Source: Microbacterium sp. Gd 4-13
GTDB taxonomy: Bacteria > Actinomycetota > Actinomycetes > Actinomycetales > Microbacteriaceae
DNA: 64,000 nt
Direction of reading: 5' to 3'
Assembly: GCF_003095395.1 (NCBI RefSeq)
Contig: NZ_QEIJ01000005.1
Span: forward strand, 186,001 to 250,000
Shown here: positions 15,947-24,880 of the stretch, piece after piece
How positions within the stretch are numbered: the first letter of the stretch is position 1
How the letters are laid out: each line of letters opens with the position of its first letter
Position numbers and translations under genes: made by a program
The notes under the pieces: generated by a model
The model's input: only the letters and a program-made list of their open reading frames with translations
Databases searched by the model: none
Told to the model about the DNA's origin: nothing

Positions 15947-16930
15947 TCAGGGGGTGTCGCGCAGCCAGCGGGCCGCTTCGACGGCCCAGTACGTGAGGAT
16001 CGCGTCGGCGCCGGCACGCCGGATGCCGAGCAGGCTCTCTTCGATCGCACGGCGACGGTCGATCCACCCGTGCGCTGCGGCGGCCTCGATCATGGCGTAC
16101 TCGCCCGACACCTGGTACGCCCAGACGGGGATGTCGACCGAGGCCCGCACCTCGGCGAGCACGTCGAGGTAGGGCATCGCGGGCTTGACCATGACGATGT
16201 CGGCGCCCTCTTCGGCGTCGAGCAGCGCCTCGCGCACGCCCTCGCGGCCGTTGGCGGGGTCGAGCTGGTACGTGCGGCGATCGCCGACGAGCTGCGAGTC
16301 GACCGCCTCGCGGAACGGGCCGTAGAAGGCCCCCGCGTACTTCGCCGAGTAGGCGAGGATCATCGTGTCGGCGAAGCCCTCGGCGTCGAGGGCGGCACGC
16401 ACGTGAGCGGTCTGGCCGTCCATCATGCCCGACAGGCCCAGCAGGGCGGATCCCGCCCGGGCCTGCGCGAGAGCCATCGACGCGTACCGCTCGAGGGTGG
16501 CGTCGTTGTCGACCCGCCCCTTCGCATCGAGCACGCCGCAGTGCCCGTGATCGGTGAACTCGTCGAGGCAGAGGTCGGTCTGCACCACGAGCGCATCGCC
16601 GACCTCGGCGACGAGCGCCTCGGTCGCGACGTTCAGGATGCCGCGGGGGTCGTCGGCTCCGGATCCCCGGGCGTCGCGCACCGCGGGCACGCCGAAGAGC
16701 ATGAGCCCGCCGACGCCGGCGCCCGCAGCATCCGTCGCCGCGCGGCGGAGCGAGTCGAGCGAGTGCTGCACGACCCCGGGCATCGACGAGATGGGCGACG
16801 GCTCGGTGATGCCCTCGCGCACGAACATCGGCAGCACGAGCTGCGACGGGGCGAGGTGGGTCTCTCGCACGAGACGGCGGATGGCGGGTGACTGTCGCAG
16901 CCTCCGCGGCCGGTGCTGCGGAAAGCTCAT
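15947..16930 (-). CDS. hemB: Delta-aminolevulinic acid dehydratase (porphobilinogen synthase)
   Basis: HemB condenses two 5-aminolevulinate molecules into porphobilinogen. The 327-residue protein has the family landmarks: [23 protein letters not shown], the metal-site region [32 protein letters not shown] with the first Schiff-base lysine, and [16 protein letters not shown] with the second active lysine. The Cys-rich zinc loop is replaced by Asp-containing residues ([12 protein letters not shown]), which suggests the Mg-type metal arrangement. Its ATG overlaps the hemD stop by 4 nt. Confidence 0.95.
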   Translation of the reverse strand: MSFPQHRPRRLRQSPAIRRLVRETHLAPSQLVLPMFVREGITEPSPISSMPGVVQHSLDSLRRAATDAAGAGVGGLMLFGVPAVRDARGSGADDPRGILNVATEALVAEVGDALVVQTDLCLDEFTDHGHCGVLDAKGRVDNDATLERYASMALAQARAGSALLGLSGMMDGQTAHVRAALDAEGFADTMILAYSAKYAGAFYGPFREAVDSQLVGDRRTYQLDPANGREGVREALLDAEEGADIVMVKPAMPYLDVLAEVRASVDIPVWAYQVSGEYAMIEAAAAHGWIDRRRAIEESLLGIRRAGADAILTYWAVEAARWLRDTP

Positions 16931-17733
16931 GGCGTGAACTCGTCGGCCGAGTGCGGGAGGGGGAAGCGCGCGACCGAGGCGATGAGGGAGTCGACGGTCT
17001 GCTGCTCGGCGATCACGTCGACGGCGAGCCCGGCGCGACGGGCGTCCTTCGCGGTGCGCGGGCCGATCGCGGCGATGACGGTGGACTCGGGGATGCGGGG
17101 GAACTGGGCCTGCACCTGCTCTGCGACCGATCCGCTGGTCACGAGGATCGCGTTAATGCGGCCGGAGGTCACATCACGGGCGATCTTGTCGGTGACGGGG
17201 ACGCCGACCGTGCGGTAGGCCACGACGCTGCGCACGTCGTGTCCGGCCTCGATCAGCATGCGCGTGAGCACCGGTTTGGCGATCTCGCTGCGCAGCGCCA
17301 GCACCCGACGGGAGTCGCGTTCGAGGGAGATCATCTGCTCGGCCATGCCCGCGGCGGAGTTGTCGCGCTCGGGCACGAGGTCGACGCGATAGCCGGCGGC
17401 CTGGAGGGCGGCGGCGGTCGTCTCGCCGACCGCGGCGACCTTGGTCGTCGCGGGGAGCACGGCGCGATAGGCGTAGAGCACGTCGACCGTCGTCGCACTG
17501 GTCACGGTCAGCCAGTCGAACGCCCCGGCCGCGAGATCACTGAGGGCGGCTTCGAGCGAGGCCTGATCGTTCGTCGGTGCGAAGTTGATCAGCGGCGCGA
17601 TGACGGGGGTCGCTCCCTGGTTGCGCAGGGTCGCGGCGACACCGTCGCCCCAGGGGCCGCCCCGCGGCACGAGGACGCGCCAGCCGGCCAGGGGCCGGTC
17701 GGGCGTCGGGGTATGCCGTGGGCTGGAATTCAT
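16927..17733 (-). CDS. hemD: Uroporphyrinogen-III synthase
   Basis: HemD cyclises hydroxymethylbilane with inversion of ring D. The 268-residue protein is divergent in sequence, as usual for this family. It has the expected two-domain pattern: [74 protein letters not shown] and [15 protein letters not shown] 17733 overlaps the hemC stop (17730-17733), and its own stop overlaps hemB. The position between hemC and hemB supports the assignment. A longer frame exists upstream but runs inside hemC and is rejected. Confidence 0.92.
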   Translation of the reverse strand: MNSSPRHTPTPDRPLAGWRVLVPRGGPWGDGVAATLRNQGATPVIAPLINFAPTNDQASLEAALSDLAAGAFDWLTVTSATTVDVLYAYRAVLPATTKVAAVGETTAAALQAAGYRVDLVPERDNSAAGMAEQMISLERDSRRVLALRSEIAKPVLTRMLIEAGHDVRSVVAYRTVGVPVTDKIARDVTSGRINAILVTSGSVAEQVQAQFPRIPESTVIAAIGPRTAKDARRAGLAVDVIAEQQTVDSLIASVARFPLPHSADEFTP

Positions 17734-18728
17734 GGGGTCGACTCTCGTGGGACAAGATCGGCCGCCCCACGTTCGAGCAACCGATGTGCGACATCTTCCC
17801 CGGTGCGCGCAGCTCGCGCGATCGGGTCCGCGCCATCGGCAGCAATCGCACCATCGCCGCTGCCTGCTGTCCGAGCATACCCCGGCTCGAGGCGGACGGT
17901 TCGGTCCATTCCGATGCGGTGCGCCCCGTCGAGGGCGTAGACGAGAGCGCGGATCCGCAGATCGCCGTCCGAGACGGAGGCGTGGGCGCCGACCGGTGCG
18001 TGGCATCCGGCGTCGAGGGTGGCGAGCACCGCGCGCTCCGCCGTGATCTCGATCCGGGTCTGCAGATCGTCGAGTCGCCCGAGCGCGTCGAGCAGGTCGG
18101 ATGCGGCGTCCGTCCGCGTTTCGACGGCGAGCGATCCCTGTCCCGGTGCGGTCGGCCACTCCTCGAGGCCCATGGGCTCGGCGACGAGCCCGCCGAGGTC
18201 TCCGCCGAGCCTCGACAGACCGGCGGCGGCGAGCACCACGGCGTCGAGATCGCCGTCGCGCACGCGCGACAGCCGCGAGTCGACGTTGCCGCGCAGGTCG
18301 CGCACCTGCACGCGGTGGTTGCGCCGCAGCACCTGCGCGATGCGGCGGGGCGACCCGGTGCCGACGACCGCCCCCTGGGGGAGTTCGGACAGCGGCGTGC
18401 CGTCTCGGGTGATGACGATGTCCCTGGCGTCTTCACGGGCCGGAGTGGCGGCGATCACGAGACCCTCGGGCTGCGCCGTCGGCAGATCTTTGAGCGAGTG
18501 GACGAGCAGGTCGCACTCGCCCGCGGCGAGCGCCTCGCGCAGGCCGTTCGCGAAGACGCCGCGCCCGCCCAGCTGCGACAGCGACGCACGGTTGATGTCG
18601 CCTTCGGAGACGATCGGCACGAGCAGCACTTCGCGGCCGGATGTGCGGGTCAGCGCGTCGGCGAGCTGCTGCGATTGGGCGAGGGCCAGCGCGCTGCGTC
18701 GGGTGCCGAGGCGGAGGGGCGCGCTCAT
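17730..18728 (-). CDS. hemC: Hydroxymethylbilane synthase (porphobilinogen deaminase)
   Basis: HemC polymerises four porphobilinogens on its covalently bound dipyrromethane cofactor. The 332-residue protein has the N-terminal LRLGTRRSALALAQSQQ, VHSLKDLPTAQPEGL, RDIVITRDG, GTGSPRRIAQ with RDLRGNVDSRL, and the cofactor cysteine in LDAGCHAPVGAHA. The gene starts 10 nt after the hemQ stop and overlaps hemD by 4 nt. The C-terminus is slightly longer than in E. coli. Confidence 0.95.
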   Translation of the reverse strand: MSAPLRLGTRRSALALAQSQQLADALTRTSGREVLLVPIVSEGDINRASLSQLGGRGVFANGLREALAAGECDLLVHSLKDLPTAQPEGLVIAATPAREDARDIVITRDGTPLSELPQGAVVGTGSPRRIAQVLRRNHRVQVRDLRGNVDSRLSRVRDGDLDAVVLAAAGLSRLGGDLGGLVAEPMGLEEWPTAPGQGSLAVETRTDAASDLLDALGRLDDLQTRIEITAERAVLATLDAGCHAPVGAHASVSDGDLRIRALVYALDGAHRIGMDRTVRLEPGYARTAGSGDGAIAADGADPIARAARTGEDVAHRLLERGAADLVPRESTP

Positions 18729-18738
18729 CGCGCCCGAC

Positions 18739-19413
18739 TCACTGCAGAACCTCGGGGATCTCGGCGAGGTCGAGCAGACGCCCGGTGTAGAAGGGCACCT
18801 CTTCGCGCACGTGCCGGCGCGCCTCGGTGTAGCGCAGCTCTCGCATCATGTCGACGAGGTCGGTGAGCTCGTCGGCCTCCATCGGGAGCAGCCACTCGTA
18901 GTCGCCCAGCGCGAACGACGCGACGGTGTTCGCGATGACGCCCGTGAAAGCGGCGCCCTTGCGTCCGTGATCCATGAGCATCGCGCGGCGCTCCTCCTCG
19001 GGGAGGAGGTACCACTCGTAGCTGCGCACGAACGGGTAGAGGCACAACCACTCGCGCGCGTGCTCGCCTCGCAGGAAACCGGGCACGTGCGAACGGTTGA
19101 ACTCGGCGTCGCGGTGCACGCCCATGGCGTTCCACGTCGGCAGCAGGGTGCGCAGCAGCTCGGTGCGGCGAAGCCGGCGCAGCGCCCGCTGCAGCGACTC
19201 CGCGTCGGGGCCGTGCAGCCACACCATCAGGTCGGCGTCGGCTCGCAGACCGCTGACGTCGTAGAAGCCGCGGACGGTGACCGCCCCGCCCTGCTCGATC
19301 AGCGCGACGATGTCGGCCAGCTCGGTGCTGTCGGCCTCGCCGAGGGGATTGTGGGGGTCACGGCGGAAGACCGCCCACAGGGTGAAGGCGGATGCTGCGG
19401 AGTCATCGGGCAT
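18739..19413 (-). CDS. hemQ: Coproheme decarboxylase HemQ (chlorite dismutase-like)
   Basis: HemQ (ChdC) decarboxylates Fe-coproporphyrin III to heme b in the Gram-positive coproporphyrin-dependent route. The 224-residue protein has the actinobacterial pattern: TLWAVFRRD, ADLMVWLHGPD, HVPGFLRGE, YPFVRSYEWYLLPEEERR with the reactive-tyrosine region, MLMDHGRKGAAF with the proximal histidine, and SFALGDYEWLLPMEADEL. ATG 19413 is preceded by GAGACT at exactly 6 nt, so it is probably leaderless. It heads the hemQ-C-D-B-L transcript. Confidence 0.93.
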   Translation of the reverse strand: MPDDSAASAFTLWAVFRRDPHNPLGEADSTELADIVALIEQGGAVTVRGFYDVSGLRADADLMVWLHGPDAESLQRALRRLRRTELLRTLLPTWNAMGVHRDAEFNRSHVPGFLRGEHAREWLCLYPFVRSYEWYLLPEEERRAMLMDHGRKGAAFTGVIANTVASFALGDYEWLLPMEADELTDLVDMMRELRYTEARRHVREEVPFYTGRLLDLAEIPEVLQ

Positions 19414-19425
19414 GATTCCAGTCTC
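19414..19425 (-). promoter_or_regulatory. -10 hexamer for leaderless hemQ operon
   Basis: GAGACT (19420-19425, minus strand) precedes ATG 19413 by 6 nt. There is no ribosome-binding site. Confidence 0.45.
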
Positions 19426-19541
19426 TCTCTGCGTGCCGAGCGCGCCAAACGCCGATGGCCGGAACCTGTCGACGACGAGCTACCGGCGCCGCTCGGGCGC
19501 GAATACGGTCGTCGCCCTCGCGGGAACGGCGCCGGACGGCC

Positions 19542-19823
19542 TCAGCGTGCGTAGGTGCGGACGGCGAACCAGACGATGCCGCCGACGGCGACCGCGACAC
19601 CGACGACCGCTGCGGCGGCTCCGGCGGGGTTCTTCCGCCGGAAGTCGCGCGCCTTGGCCGTCACGCGGGTCAGACCGTGCTCGAGCCGACGGGGCACGTT
19701 GGCTTTGATCTCGATCGCGGCCAGGGCGGCCTTGAGCTCGGCGCGGGCGCTCTCGACCGGGTCGGTCAGACCCAGGGCGACGCCGGTGCGGGGTACGGGA
19801 ACAGGGGAACGATCAACGCTCAT
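19542..19823 (-). CDS. DUF3618-type membrane protein
   Basis: The product has 93 residues with an N-terminal soluble amphipathic region (DPVESARAELKAALAAIEIKANVP). That region matches the DUF3618 pattern of small actinobacterial envelope proteins. One membrane segment follows at about 68-88 (AAAAVVGVAVAVGGIVWFAV), with a short basic end. It overlaps the holin-X gene by 11 nt and forms the last cistron of a YtxH/Holin-X/DUF3618 set. Its function is not known; the set is common in actinobacteria and may relate to envelope stress (inference). Confidence 0.75.
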   Translation of the reverse strand: MSVDRSPVPVPRTGVALGLTDPVESARAELKAALAAIEIKANVPRRLEHGLTRVTAKARDFRRKNPAGAAAAVVGVAVAVGGIVWFAVRTYAR

Positions 19824-20223
19824 CGCCGGCCTCCTTGACGATCCGGATGTCTTCGGCCACGGCCGAGCCGGGGTTGGTGCGCTTGCTCAGCTTGCGGAAA
19901 CGCATGATGCCGAGCAGCGCCAGGACGGCGACGATGACGAGCATGCCGCCGAAGACGACGAGCGCCGAGAGCCACACCGGCCACCACGACGACAGCCCGG
20001 CGATGACGAACGCGAAGAACACCGGCAGCGACCAGAAGAGCACGAACAAGGCGCCGACGAACCACCCGGCGCCGATACCGGCGTCTTTCGCCGTCTTCGA
20101 CAGCCACGCCTTGGCGGCGTTGATCTCGGCGACGACCAGGTTGCGGACGAGTTCGGGGATGTCGCCCAGGAGGGTGAAGAGGCTGTCGTCCGCGCGATCG
20201 CGGAATCCGCGGGGCGTGGTCAC
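19813..20223 (-). CDS. Actinobacterial Holin-X family membrane protein
   Basis: The product has 136 residues with an N-terminal amphipathic helix (FTLLGDIPELVRNLVVAEINAAKAWL) of the kind found in Holin-X (phage_holin_3_6) proteins. Two membrane segments follow at about 52-76 and 83-107, and then a charged tail. Despite the family name, most chromosomal members are not phage lysis proteins. There are no other phage genes nearby. It is the middle cistron of the YtxH/Holin-X/DUF3618 set. Confidence 0.78.
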   Translation of the reverse strand: MTTPRGFRDRADDSLFTLLGDIPELVRNLVVAEINAAKAWLSKTAKDAGIGAGWFVGALFVLFWSLPVFFAFVIAGLSSWWPVWLSALVVFGGMLVIVAVLALLGIMRFRKLSKRTNPGSAVAEDIRIVKEAGDER

Positions 20224-20224
20224 C

Positions 20225-20629
20225 TCAGCTCCCGGAGGATGCGGCGGGCTTCGAGGTCGACCGCGAACTCGTGGTGGAGGTCGAGGGAGCCGCCTTCTTG
20301 GCGTCGTCGACCGATTCCTCGACGGCGTCGGCGACCTTCTTGGCCGACGACTTCGCCGCGGAACCCGCGCGCTGGGCGCGCTCCTGAGCGGTTCCCGACT
20401 CGGATGCGGCGTGCGTGACCTTCTTCGCGCCGTTCCACAGTGCGCTGGGCACGGCCTTCAGAGCGCTGGCGCCGAAAGCCTGAACACGGGTCACCTGCGT
20501 CTGCACGGGGTCGAGTTCCCAGACCTTGATCGCCTGGGTCTTGATCTGTTCGTAACGCTCACGCCCGGCACGCGTGCCGAGCACATATCCGGCCGCAAGG
20601 CCGATAACGAGTCCTGCTTTGCCCTTCAT
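20225..20629 (-). CDS. YtxH-like single-pass membrane protein
   Basis: The product has 134 residues and starts KGKAGLVIGLAAGYVLGTRAGRERYEQI, a glycine-zipper membrane segment followed by the basic turn typical of YtxH. The remainder is an Ala/Lys/Ser-rich low-complexity tail likely to be helical or disordered. ATG 20629 has a clear GGAGG with 5-nt spacing. It is the first gene of the small envelope set lying between hemY and hemQ. Confidence 0.75.
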   Translation of the reverse strand: MKGKAGLVIGLAAGYVLGTRAGRERYEQIKTQAIKVWELDPVQTQVTRVQAFGASALKAVPSALWNGAKKVTHAASESGTAQERAQRAGSAAKSSAKKVADAVEESVDDAKKAAPSTSTTSSRSTSKPAASSGS

Positions 20630-20677
20630 AAGGGCCTCCTCACGCTCGGTGGAGCCTGTTGTCTGGGTCCCAGGCTA
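20630..20677 (-). promoter_or_regulatory. Promoter and leader of the YtxH/Holin-X/DUF3618 set
   Basis: TAGCCT (20672-20677, minus strand) is a good -10 and gives a leader of about 35 nt ending in GGAGG before ATG 20629. This suggests the set is transcribed independently of hemE-hemY. Confidence 0.4.
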
Positions 20678-20739
20678 GCCAGATATTCCGTCAGAGGCAT
20701 CCACCCTTGACATCCCACGGCCCGCGGGGCACTGCGCCA

Positions 20740-22212
20740 CTAGAGCGGTGTTCCGCCGTTCCAGAGCAGCGCGCTGCGCAGACGATCGGCCTCCTGCTGC
20801 GCGTCGGGCACCACCTGGGCAAGGCCGGTGCCCGCCAACCAGGCTCCCGCCGCGCCGATCCCCGAGACTGCTCGGATCACGTCGCGCGAATCGCGGGTGC
20901 GCTCCGCACGCCCGATGAAGGCCCCCGGCTGCGACTGCGTGTAGCGCTCCCGCCGCGCCGCTCGCAGGTGCGCAGGTTCGAGGGCGACACCGAGAAGAGC
21001 GGATGCTTCCGCCACAGCCAGGTGCGCCGCATCCGCGTCGTCCAGGCCCGCCGTCGCGGGCTCCTCTCCCTGCGCGCCGAACGAGACGCGCACGACGTGG
21101 ACACCGGGCTCGGCCTGCTGCGCCAGCCACGACCACTTCGCCGTGGAGTGCGTGAGGGCCTTCGCGGCGCGCGCGCCGGGCACGACCAGCACGCCCGAAC
21201 CACGGGGGTGACGGTCGAGGCCGGGCGCGTCGACGACGAGAGTCACGACCTCGACGACCGGCGACTCCCCCGCCTCCGGGTCGAGGTCGGGAACGTGCGG
21301 TGCGAGCAGCCGTCGCGCCGACGCCTCGGGCAGGGCGACGAGGACGGCCCCGGCGGCGAGCTCGGTTCCGTCGCTCAGGACGACGCTCCATTCCTCGGCC
21401 CCGGTGTCCGGCTCCGCGGCGACGCGGCGCAGCTCCGACACCTCGGCGTCGGTTCGCAGCTCGACGTCGAGGTCGGCCAACCGTGCCACGAGGGCATCGA
21501 CGAGGCGACCCATGCCTCCCACGATCCCCTCGACGGCGCCGCCGGGGGCGGTGGTGCGGCCCGCGGTGAGATCGGCGACCGCGCCCGAGAGCGAGCCGGT
21601 GCGGGTGAGGGCGGCGTTCAGCCCGGGTGCGGCGATGTCGACGTCGATGTCATCGGGGCGGGCGCTGTAGACGCCGCCGATGACCGGTGCCACGAGCCGA
21701 TCGAGCACGCGCTCGCCCATGCGCGAGCGCACGAGCGCGCCCAGACTCCGCTCGTGCCCGATCGTCAGCGGGGGGCGGATGCGGTCGACGAACGCGCGCC
21801 ACACCCCGCGGCGGCCGATGATGCGGCGCACCTCGGGCGACCACGGGTTGCCGGGGATGCCGAGCACCCCGCCGCGGGGCAGGGGTGCGGCCGCACCGCC
21901 GGGCAGCCCGGCGACCCACGCCCCCGCCGGGTTCGGGGTCGTGACCGCGTCGCCCAGGCCGAGGTCGTCGACGAGCGCGCGCACCGTGCCGCCCCGGGTC
22001 GCGTAGCTCTCCGCGCCGACGTCGAGGGTGAACCCGCCGACCTCGGCCGACCTCAAGACACCACCGAAACGGTCGCCCGCCTCGAGCACGGTGACCCGCA
22101 ACCCGACCTTGGCGAACTCGAGCGCGGCGGTGAGTCCTGCCATTCCGCCGCCGACGACCACCGCGTGCGACTCGGCCGCGTGAGCGGCGAGCCGGTCGAG
22201 CGGCTCGCTCAC
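20740..22212 (-). CDS. hemY: Coproporphyrinogen III / protoporphyrinogen oxidase
   Basis: This is the FAD-dependent oxidase of the HemY (CgoX) type. With HemQ present it most likely oxidises coproporphyrinogen III to coproporphyrin III. The 490-residue protein has the FAD motif VVVGGGMAGLTAALEF, followed by VTVLEAGDRFGGVLRS and VGAESYATRGG. Near the middle are PVIGGVYSARPDDIDV and GGMGRLVDALVARL, and at the C-terminus IRAVSGIGAAGAWLAGTGLAQVV. GTG 22212 overlaps the hemE stop by 4 nt, so the two are coupled. Confidence 0.92.
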   Translation of the reverse strand: MSEPLDRLAAHAAESHAVVVGGGMAGLTAALEFAKVGLRVTVLEAGDRFGGVLRSAEVGGFTLDVGAESYATRGGTVRALVDDLGLGDAVTTPNPAGAWVAGLPGGAAAPLPRGGVLGIPGNPWSPEVRRIIGRRGVWRAFVDRIRPPLTIGHERSLGALVRSRMGERVLDRLVAPVIGGVYSARPDDIDVDIAAPGLNAALTRTGSLSGAVADLTAGRTTAPGGAVEGIVGGMGRLVDALVARLADLDVELRTDAEVSELRRVAAEPDTGAEEWSVVLSDGTELAAGAVLVALPEASARRLLAPHVPDLDPEAGESPVVEVVTLVVDAPGLDRHPRGSGVLVVPGARAAKALTHSTAKWSWLAQQAEPGVHVVRVSFGAQGEEPATAGLDDADAAHLAVAEASALLGVALEPAHLRAARRERYTQSQPGAFIGRAERTRDSRDVIRAVSGIGAAGAWLAGTGLAQVVPDAQQEADRLRSALLWNGGTPL

Positions 22213-23243
22213 GCGTCGAGCCCGTGGGCGCGCTCGACGATCCTCGTGAGCACGCCGGGGTCGGCGTCGGGGGGCACACCGTGGCCGAGGTTCAGCACGT
22301 GGGCGCGGGCGGCGCGGCCCCGGACGATGACGTCGTCGACGTGCGCGGCGAGGACCGGCCACGGGGCGCCGAGGAGCGCGGGGTCGATGTTCCCCTGCAC
22401 GGTGGTGTCGGGTCCGAGCACGGCGGCGGCCGCGTCGAGGGGGGTGCGCCAGTCGACGCCGACGGCGTCGGCGAGCCCGCCGAGGCGCATGTCGTCGAGG
22501 ATGCCGCCGGTTCCGACACCGAAGTGGATGCGCGGCACGGTGATGCCCTCGAGCGCGGCGGCGGAGTGCGGCGCCACGAACTCGAGGTAGTCGGAGCGCG
22601 ACAGCGAGCCCGCCCACGAGTCGAACAGCTGCACCGCCGAGGCGCCGCCGTCGATCTGGGCGTCGAGGAACGCGCGCGAGACGCCCGAGAGCCACCCGGC
22701 GAGCCGGTGCCAGGCGTCGGGGTCGGCGTGCATCATGCCGCGGGCGCGAAGGTGCTCTTTCGAGGGGCCGCCTTCGACGAGGTAGGCGGCGAGGGTGAAG
22801 GGCGCCCCGGCGAAGCCGATGAGGGGCTTGTCGCCGAGCTCCGCCGTGACGATGCCGACGGCCTCGCGCACCGGCGCGGCCGCGGCTGCGACCTCGGCGG
22901 GGTCGATGGCGGTGATGCGCGCGACGTCGTCGGACGAGCGCACCGGGTCGGCGAAGACCGGCCCGCGGCCGGGCTCGATCTCGACGTCGATCCCGGCCAG
23001 GCGCAGCGGCACGACGATGTCGCTGAAGAAGATGCCGGCGTCGACGCCGTGCCGACGCACCGGCTGCAGCGTGATCTCTGCGGCCAGATCCGGGGTGAGG
23101 CAGGCGTCCAGCATCCGCGTCCCGACACGCAGCTCGCGGTACTCGGGGAGGGAGCGCCCCGCCTGCCGCATGAACCACACCGGCGGCCGGTCGGGGCGGT
23201 CGCCGCGCAGCGCGCGCAGCAGGGGTGCGTCAGGTGTTGCCAT
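22209..23243 (-). CDS. hemE: Uroporphyrinogen decarboxylase
   Basis: HemE decarboxylates uroporphyrinogen III to coproporphyrinogen III. The 344-residue protein has PPVWFMRQAGRSLPEYRELR with the substrate-binding arginines, GIFFSDIVVPL with the catalytic Asp, and LIGFAGAPFTLAAYLVEGG. It also has VQLFDSWAG with a second conserved Asp, and the C-terminal LNLGHGVPPDADP. I chose ATG 23243 because AAGAAT lies 7 nt upstream and no better ribosome site is present. ATG 23252, three codons earlier, is the alternative. It is divergent from hemA and coupled to hemY. Confidence 0.93.
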   Translation of the reverse strand: MATPDAPLLRALRGDRPDRPPVWFMRQAGRSLPEYRELRVGTRMLDACLTPDLAAEITLQPVRRHGVDAGIFFSDIVVPLRLAGIDVEIEPGRGPVFADPVRSSDDVARITAIDPAEVAAAAAPVREAVGIVTAELGDKPLIGFAGAPFTLAAYLVEGGPSKEHLRARGMMHADPDAWHRLAGWLSGVSRAFLDAQIDGGASAVQLFDSWAGSLSRSDYLEFVAPHSAAALEGITVPRIHFGVGTGGILDDMRLGGLADAVGVDWRTPLDAAAAVLGPDTTVQGNIDPALLGAPWPVLAAHVDDVIVRGRAARAHVLNLGHGVPPDADPGVLTRIVERAHGLDA

Positions 23244-23256
23244 GGCAGCCATTCTT
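23244..23256 (-). promoter_or_regulatory. Possible -10 for leaderless hemE
   Basis: AAGAAT (23251-23256, minus strand) lies 7 nt before ATG 23243. Confidence 0.35.
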
Positions 23257-23353
23257 CCACCGGCGCCTGGGCGCCCACCGCCCACGGGCGCCTTCGGATG
23301 TCTCGTCGTCGAGACACCTCGGCGCTCGCAGCCGCCCCCGCCGACGCGGTGGG

Positions 23354-23366
23354 TAGAATCGACGAC
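23354..23366 (+). promoter_or_regulatory. hemA: -10 hexamer for leaderless hemA
   Basis: TAGAAT (23354-23359) is followed by CGACGAC and then GTG 23367. There is no ribosome-binding site. Confidence 0.55.
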
Positions 23367-24704
23367 GTGCTGCTGTGCGTCAGCGCGAGTCACAAGACCG
23401 CGTCCTTCGATCTCCTCGAGCGCCTCAGCGTCCCCTCCACACCCGTCGCCCCGCTGATCGCGGCGCACGCGGAGTGCGTGCAGGGAGCGGTGGTCGTGGC
23501 CACCTGCAACCGCTTCGAGGCGTACGTCGACATGGACGAGCCGCTCACCGCGTCGGGCGCCGTCGGGCTCGAGGCCACCCTCTCGGCGATCGAGGCCGCG
23601 ACCGGTGTGCCCGCGTCCGAACTCGACGGCTCGTACCGCCTCATGGGCGGCGACGAGGTCGCCGAGCACCTGTTCGCCGTCGCGTCGGGCCTCGAATCCG
23701 TCGTCGTCGGCGAAGGAGAGATCGCCGGCCAGGTGCGTCGCGCTCTCACCGAATCGCGCCGTCTCGGCACGACCTCGGCCGAGCTCGAGCGCCTGTTCCA
23801 GAGGGCTTCGGAGGCCCAGCGCGGAGTGAAGAACGCCACCGCCATCGGCCGTGCCGGGCGCTCGCTGGTGCGACTCGCCCTCGACCTGGCCGACAGCCGC
23901 ATCACCGACTGGTCGAAGCTGCGGGTGCTGCTCATCGGCACGGGCTCGTACGCGGCGGTCACTCTCGCCGCGCTCCGCGACCACGGCGCCGACGACATCT
24001 CGGTGCACTCCCCCTCGGGTCGCGCGACCCCGTTCGCCGCGAAGCACGGCATCCGCGCCGTCGCACCCGAGCGTTTCCCGTCGGCCGTCACCCACGCCGA
24101 CCTCATCATCACGTGCACGAGCGCCGAGCACCACGTGCTCAGCGCGGCCACGTTCGCCGCCGGCCGCGGCGCGTACGACACCGCGATCGAGGGCCAGCCC
24201 GCAGCATCCGCCTGCCCCATCGCGACCCCCGACCGCCGCCTCGTCATCGACCTCGGCCTGCCGCGCAACGTCGACCCCGATGTGGCGGGCGTCGCCGGTG
24301 TCGACCTGCTCGACCTCGAGACGATCCGCATTCACGCTCCCCTCGACGAGCTGCAGGCGACGGATGCGGCGCGCCAGGTCGTGCGCGACGCCGCCCGCCG
24401 GTTCGCCACCGTCGGCGAGCGAAAGAGCATCACACCGGCGGTCGTCGCCCTGCGCACGCACATCTTCGGACTCATGGAGTCGGAGATCTCGCGTGCCCGC
24501 GCCCGCGGCGACGACGACGGCCGCACCGAGCAGGCCCTCCGCCACCTCGTCGGCGTGCTGCTGCACACCCCCACCTCGCGCGCGCACCAGCTCGCCGAAG
24601 ACGGACGCGCCGACGACTACATCACCGCGCTCTCGACGCTCTACGGCCTGGAGGTCGCCGAGCCCGAGGCGACCGCAGCCGACACCGAGCCCGGCGTCGC
24701 CTGA
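23367..24704 (+). CDS. hemA: Glutamyl-tRNA reductase
   Basis: HemA reduces glutamyl-tRNA to glutamate-1-semialdehyde, the committing step of the C5 heme route completed by HemL. The 445-residue protein has LCVSASHKTASFDLLERL, the active cysteine C47 in VATCNRFEAY, VVGEGEIAGQVRRAL, a Rossmann segment LLIGTGSYAAVTLAAL, and the dimerisation helix region with LRHLVGVLLHTPT. GTG 23367 gives the conserved N-terminus; longer upstream open frames are antisense to hemE. It is divergent from hemE, with 123 nt between the starts. Confidence 0.95.
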   Translation: MLLCVSASHKTASFDLLERLSVPSTPVAPLIAAHAECVQGAVVVATCNRFEAYVDMDEPLTASGAVGLEATLSAIEAATGVPASELDGSYRLMGGDEVAEHLFAVASGLESVVVGEGEIAGQVRRALTESRRLGTTSAELERLFQRASEAQRGVKNATAIGRAGRSLVRLALDLADSRITDWSKLRVLLIGTGSYAAVTLAALRDHGADDISVHSPSGRATPFAAKHGIRAVAPERFPSAVTHADLIITCTSAEHHVLSAATFAAGRGAYDTAIEGQPAASACPIATPDRRLVIDLGLPRNVDPDVAGVAGVDLLDLETIRIHAPLDELQATDAARQVVRDAARRFATVGERKSITPAVVALRTHIFGLMESEISRARARGDDDGRTEQALRHLVGVLLHTPTSRAHQLAEDGRADDYITALSTLYGLEVAEPEATAADTEPGVA

Positions 24705-24743
24705 CGCGTCGCCCCCGCCCCTGACGGTCCCGTCCCTGACCGG

Positions 24744-24807
24744 GAGACCGCTTCGCGCCGACGAGACCGCGACATTCACCCCGGGTCTCGGCGCGCGGTT
24801 GCGGTCT
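24744..24807. repeat. Intergenic inverted repeat, GAGACCGC family
   Basis: The left arm is 24744-24768 (GAGACCGCTTC at one end, CGAGACC at the other). The right arm is 24784-24807, ending GCGGTCT. Each arm carries GAGACC or its complement twice. It shares its modules with the repeat at 45515-45583. It lies downstream of hemA and may terminate it. Confidence 0.6.
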
Positions 24808-24868
24808 GGCGGACGTGCGGGCACGGGCGGGGCCGGCCGGCACATCTCGGCACCCCGCTCGGCGGGCC

Positions 24869-24880
24869 TAGGGTGAGAGC
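24869..24880 (+). promoter_or_regulatory. -10 hexamer for leaderless regulator gene
   Basis: TAGGGT (24869-24874) is followed by GAGAGC and GTG 24881. Confidence 0.5.

Noticed and set aside
19813..20223. Holin-like gene as sign of a prophage
   Set aside because: No capsid, tail, integrase or lysis genes lie nearby, and Holin-X proteins are widespread chromosomal membrane proteins in actinobacteria.
22224..23366. N-terminal extension of hemA antisense to hemE
   Set aside because: The conserved glutamyl-tRNA reductase start is at GTG 23367 with a -10 hexamer in front; upstream residues are not homologous.
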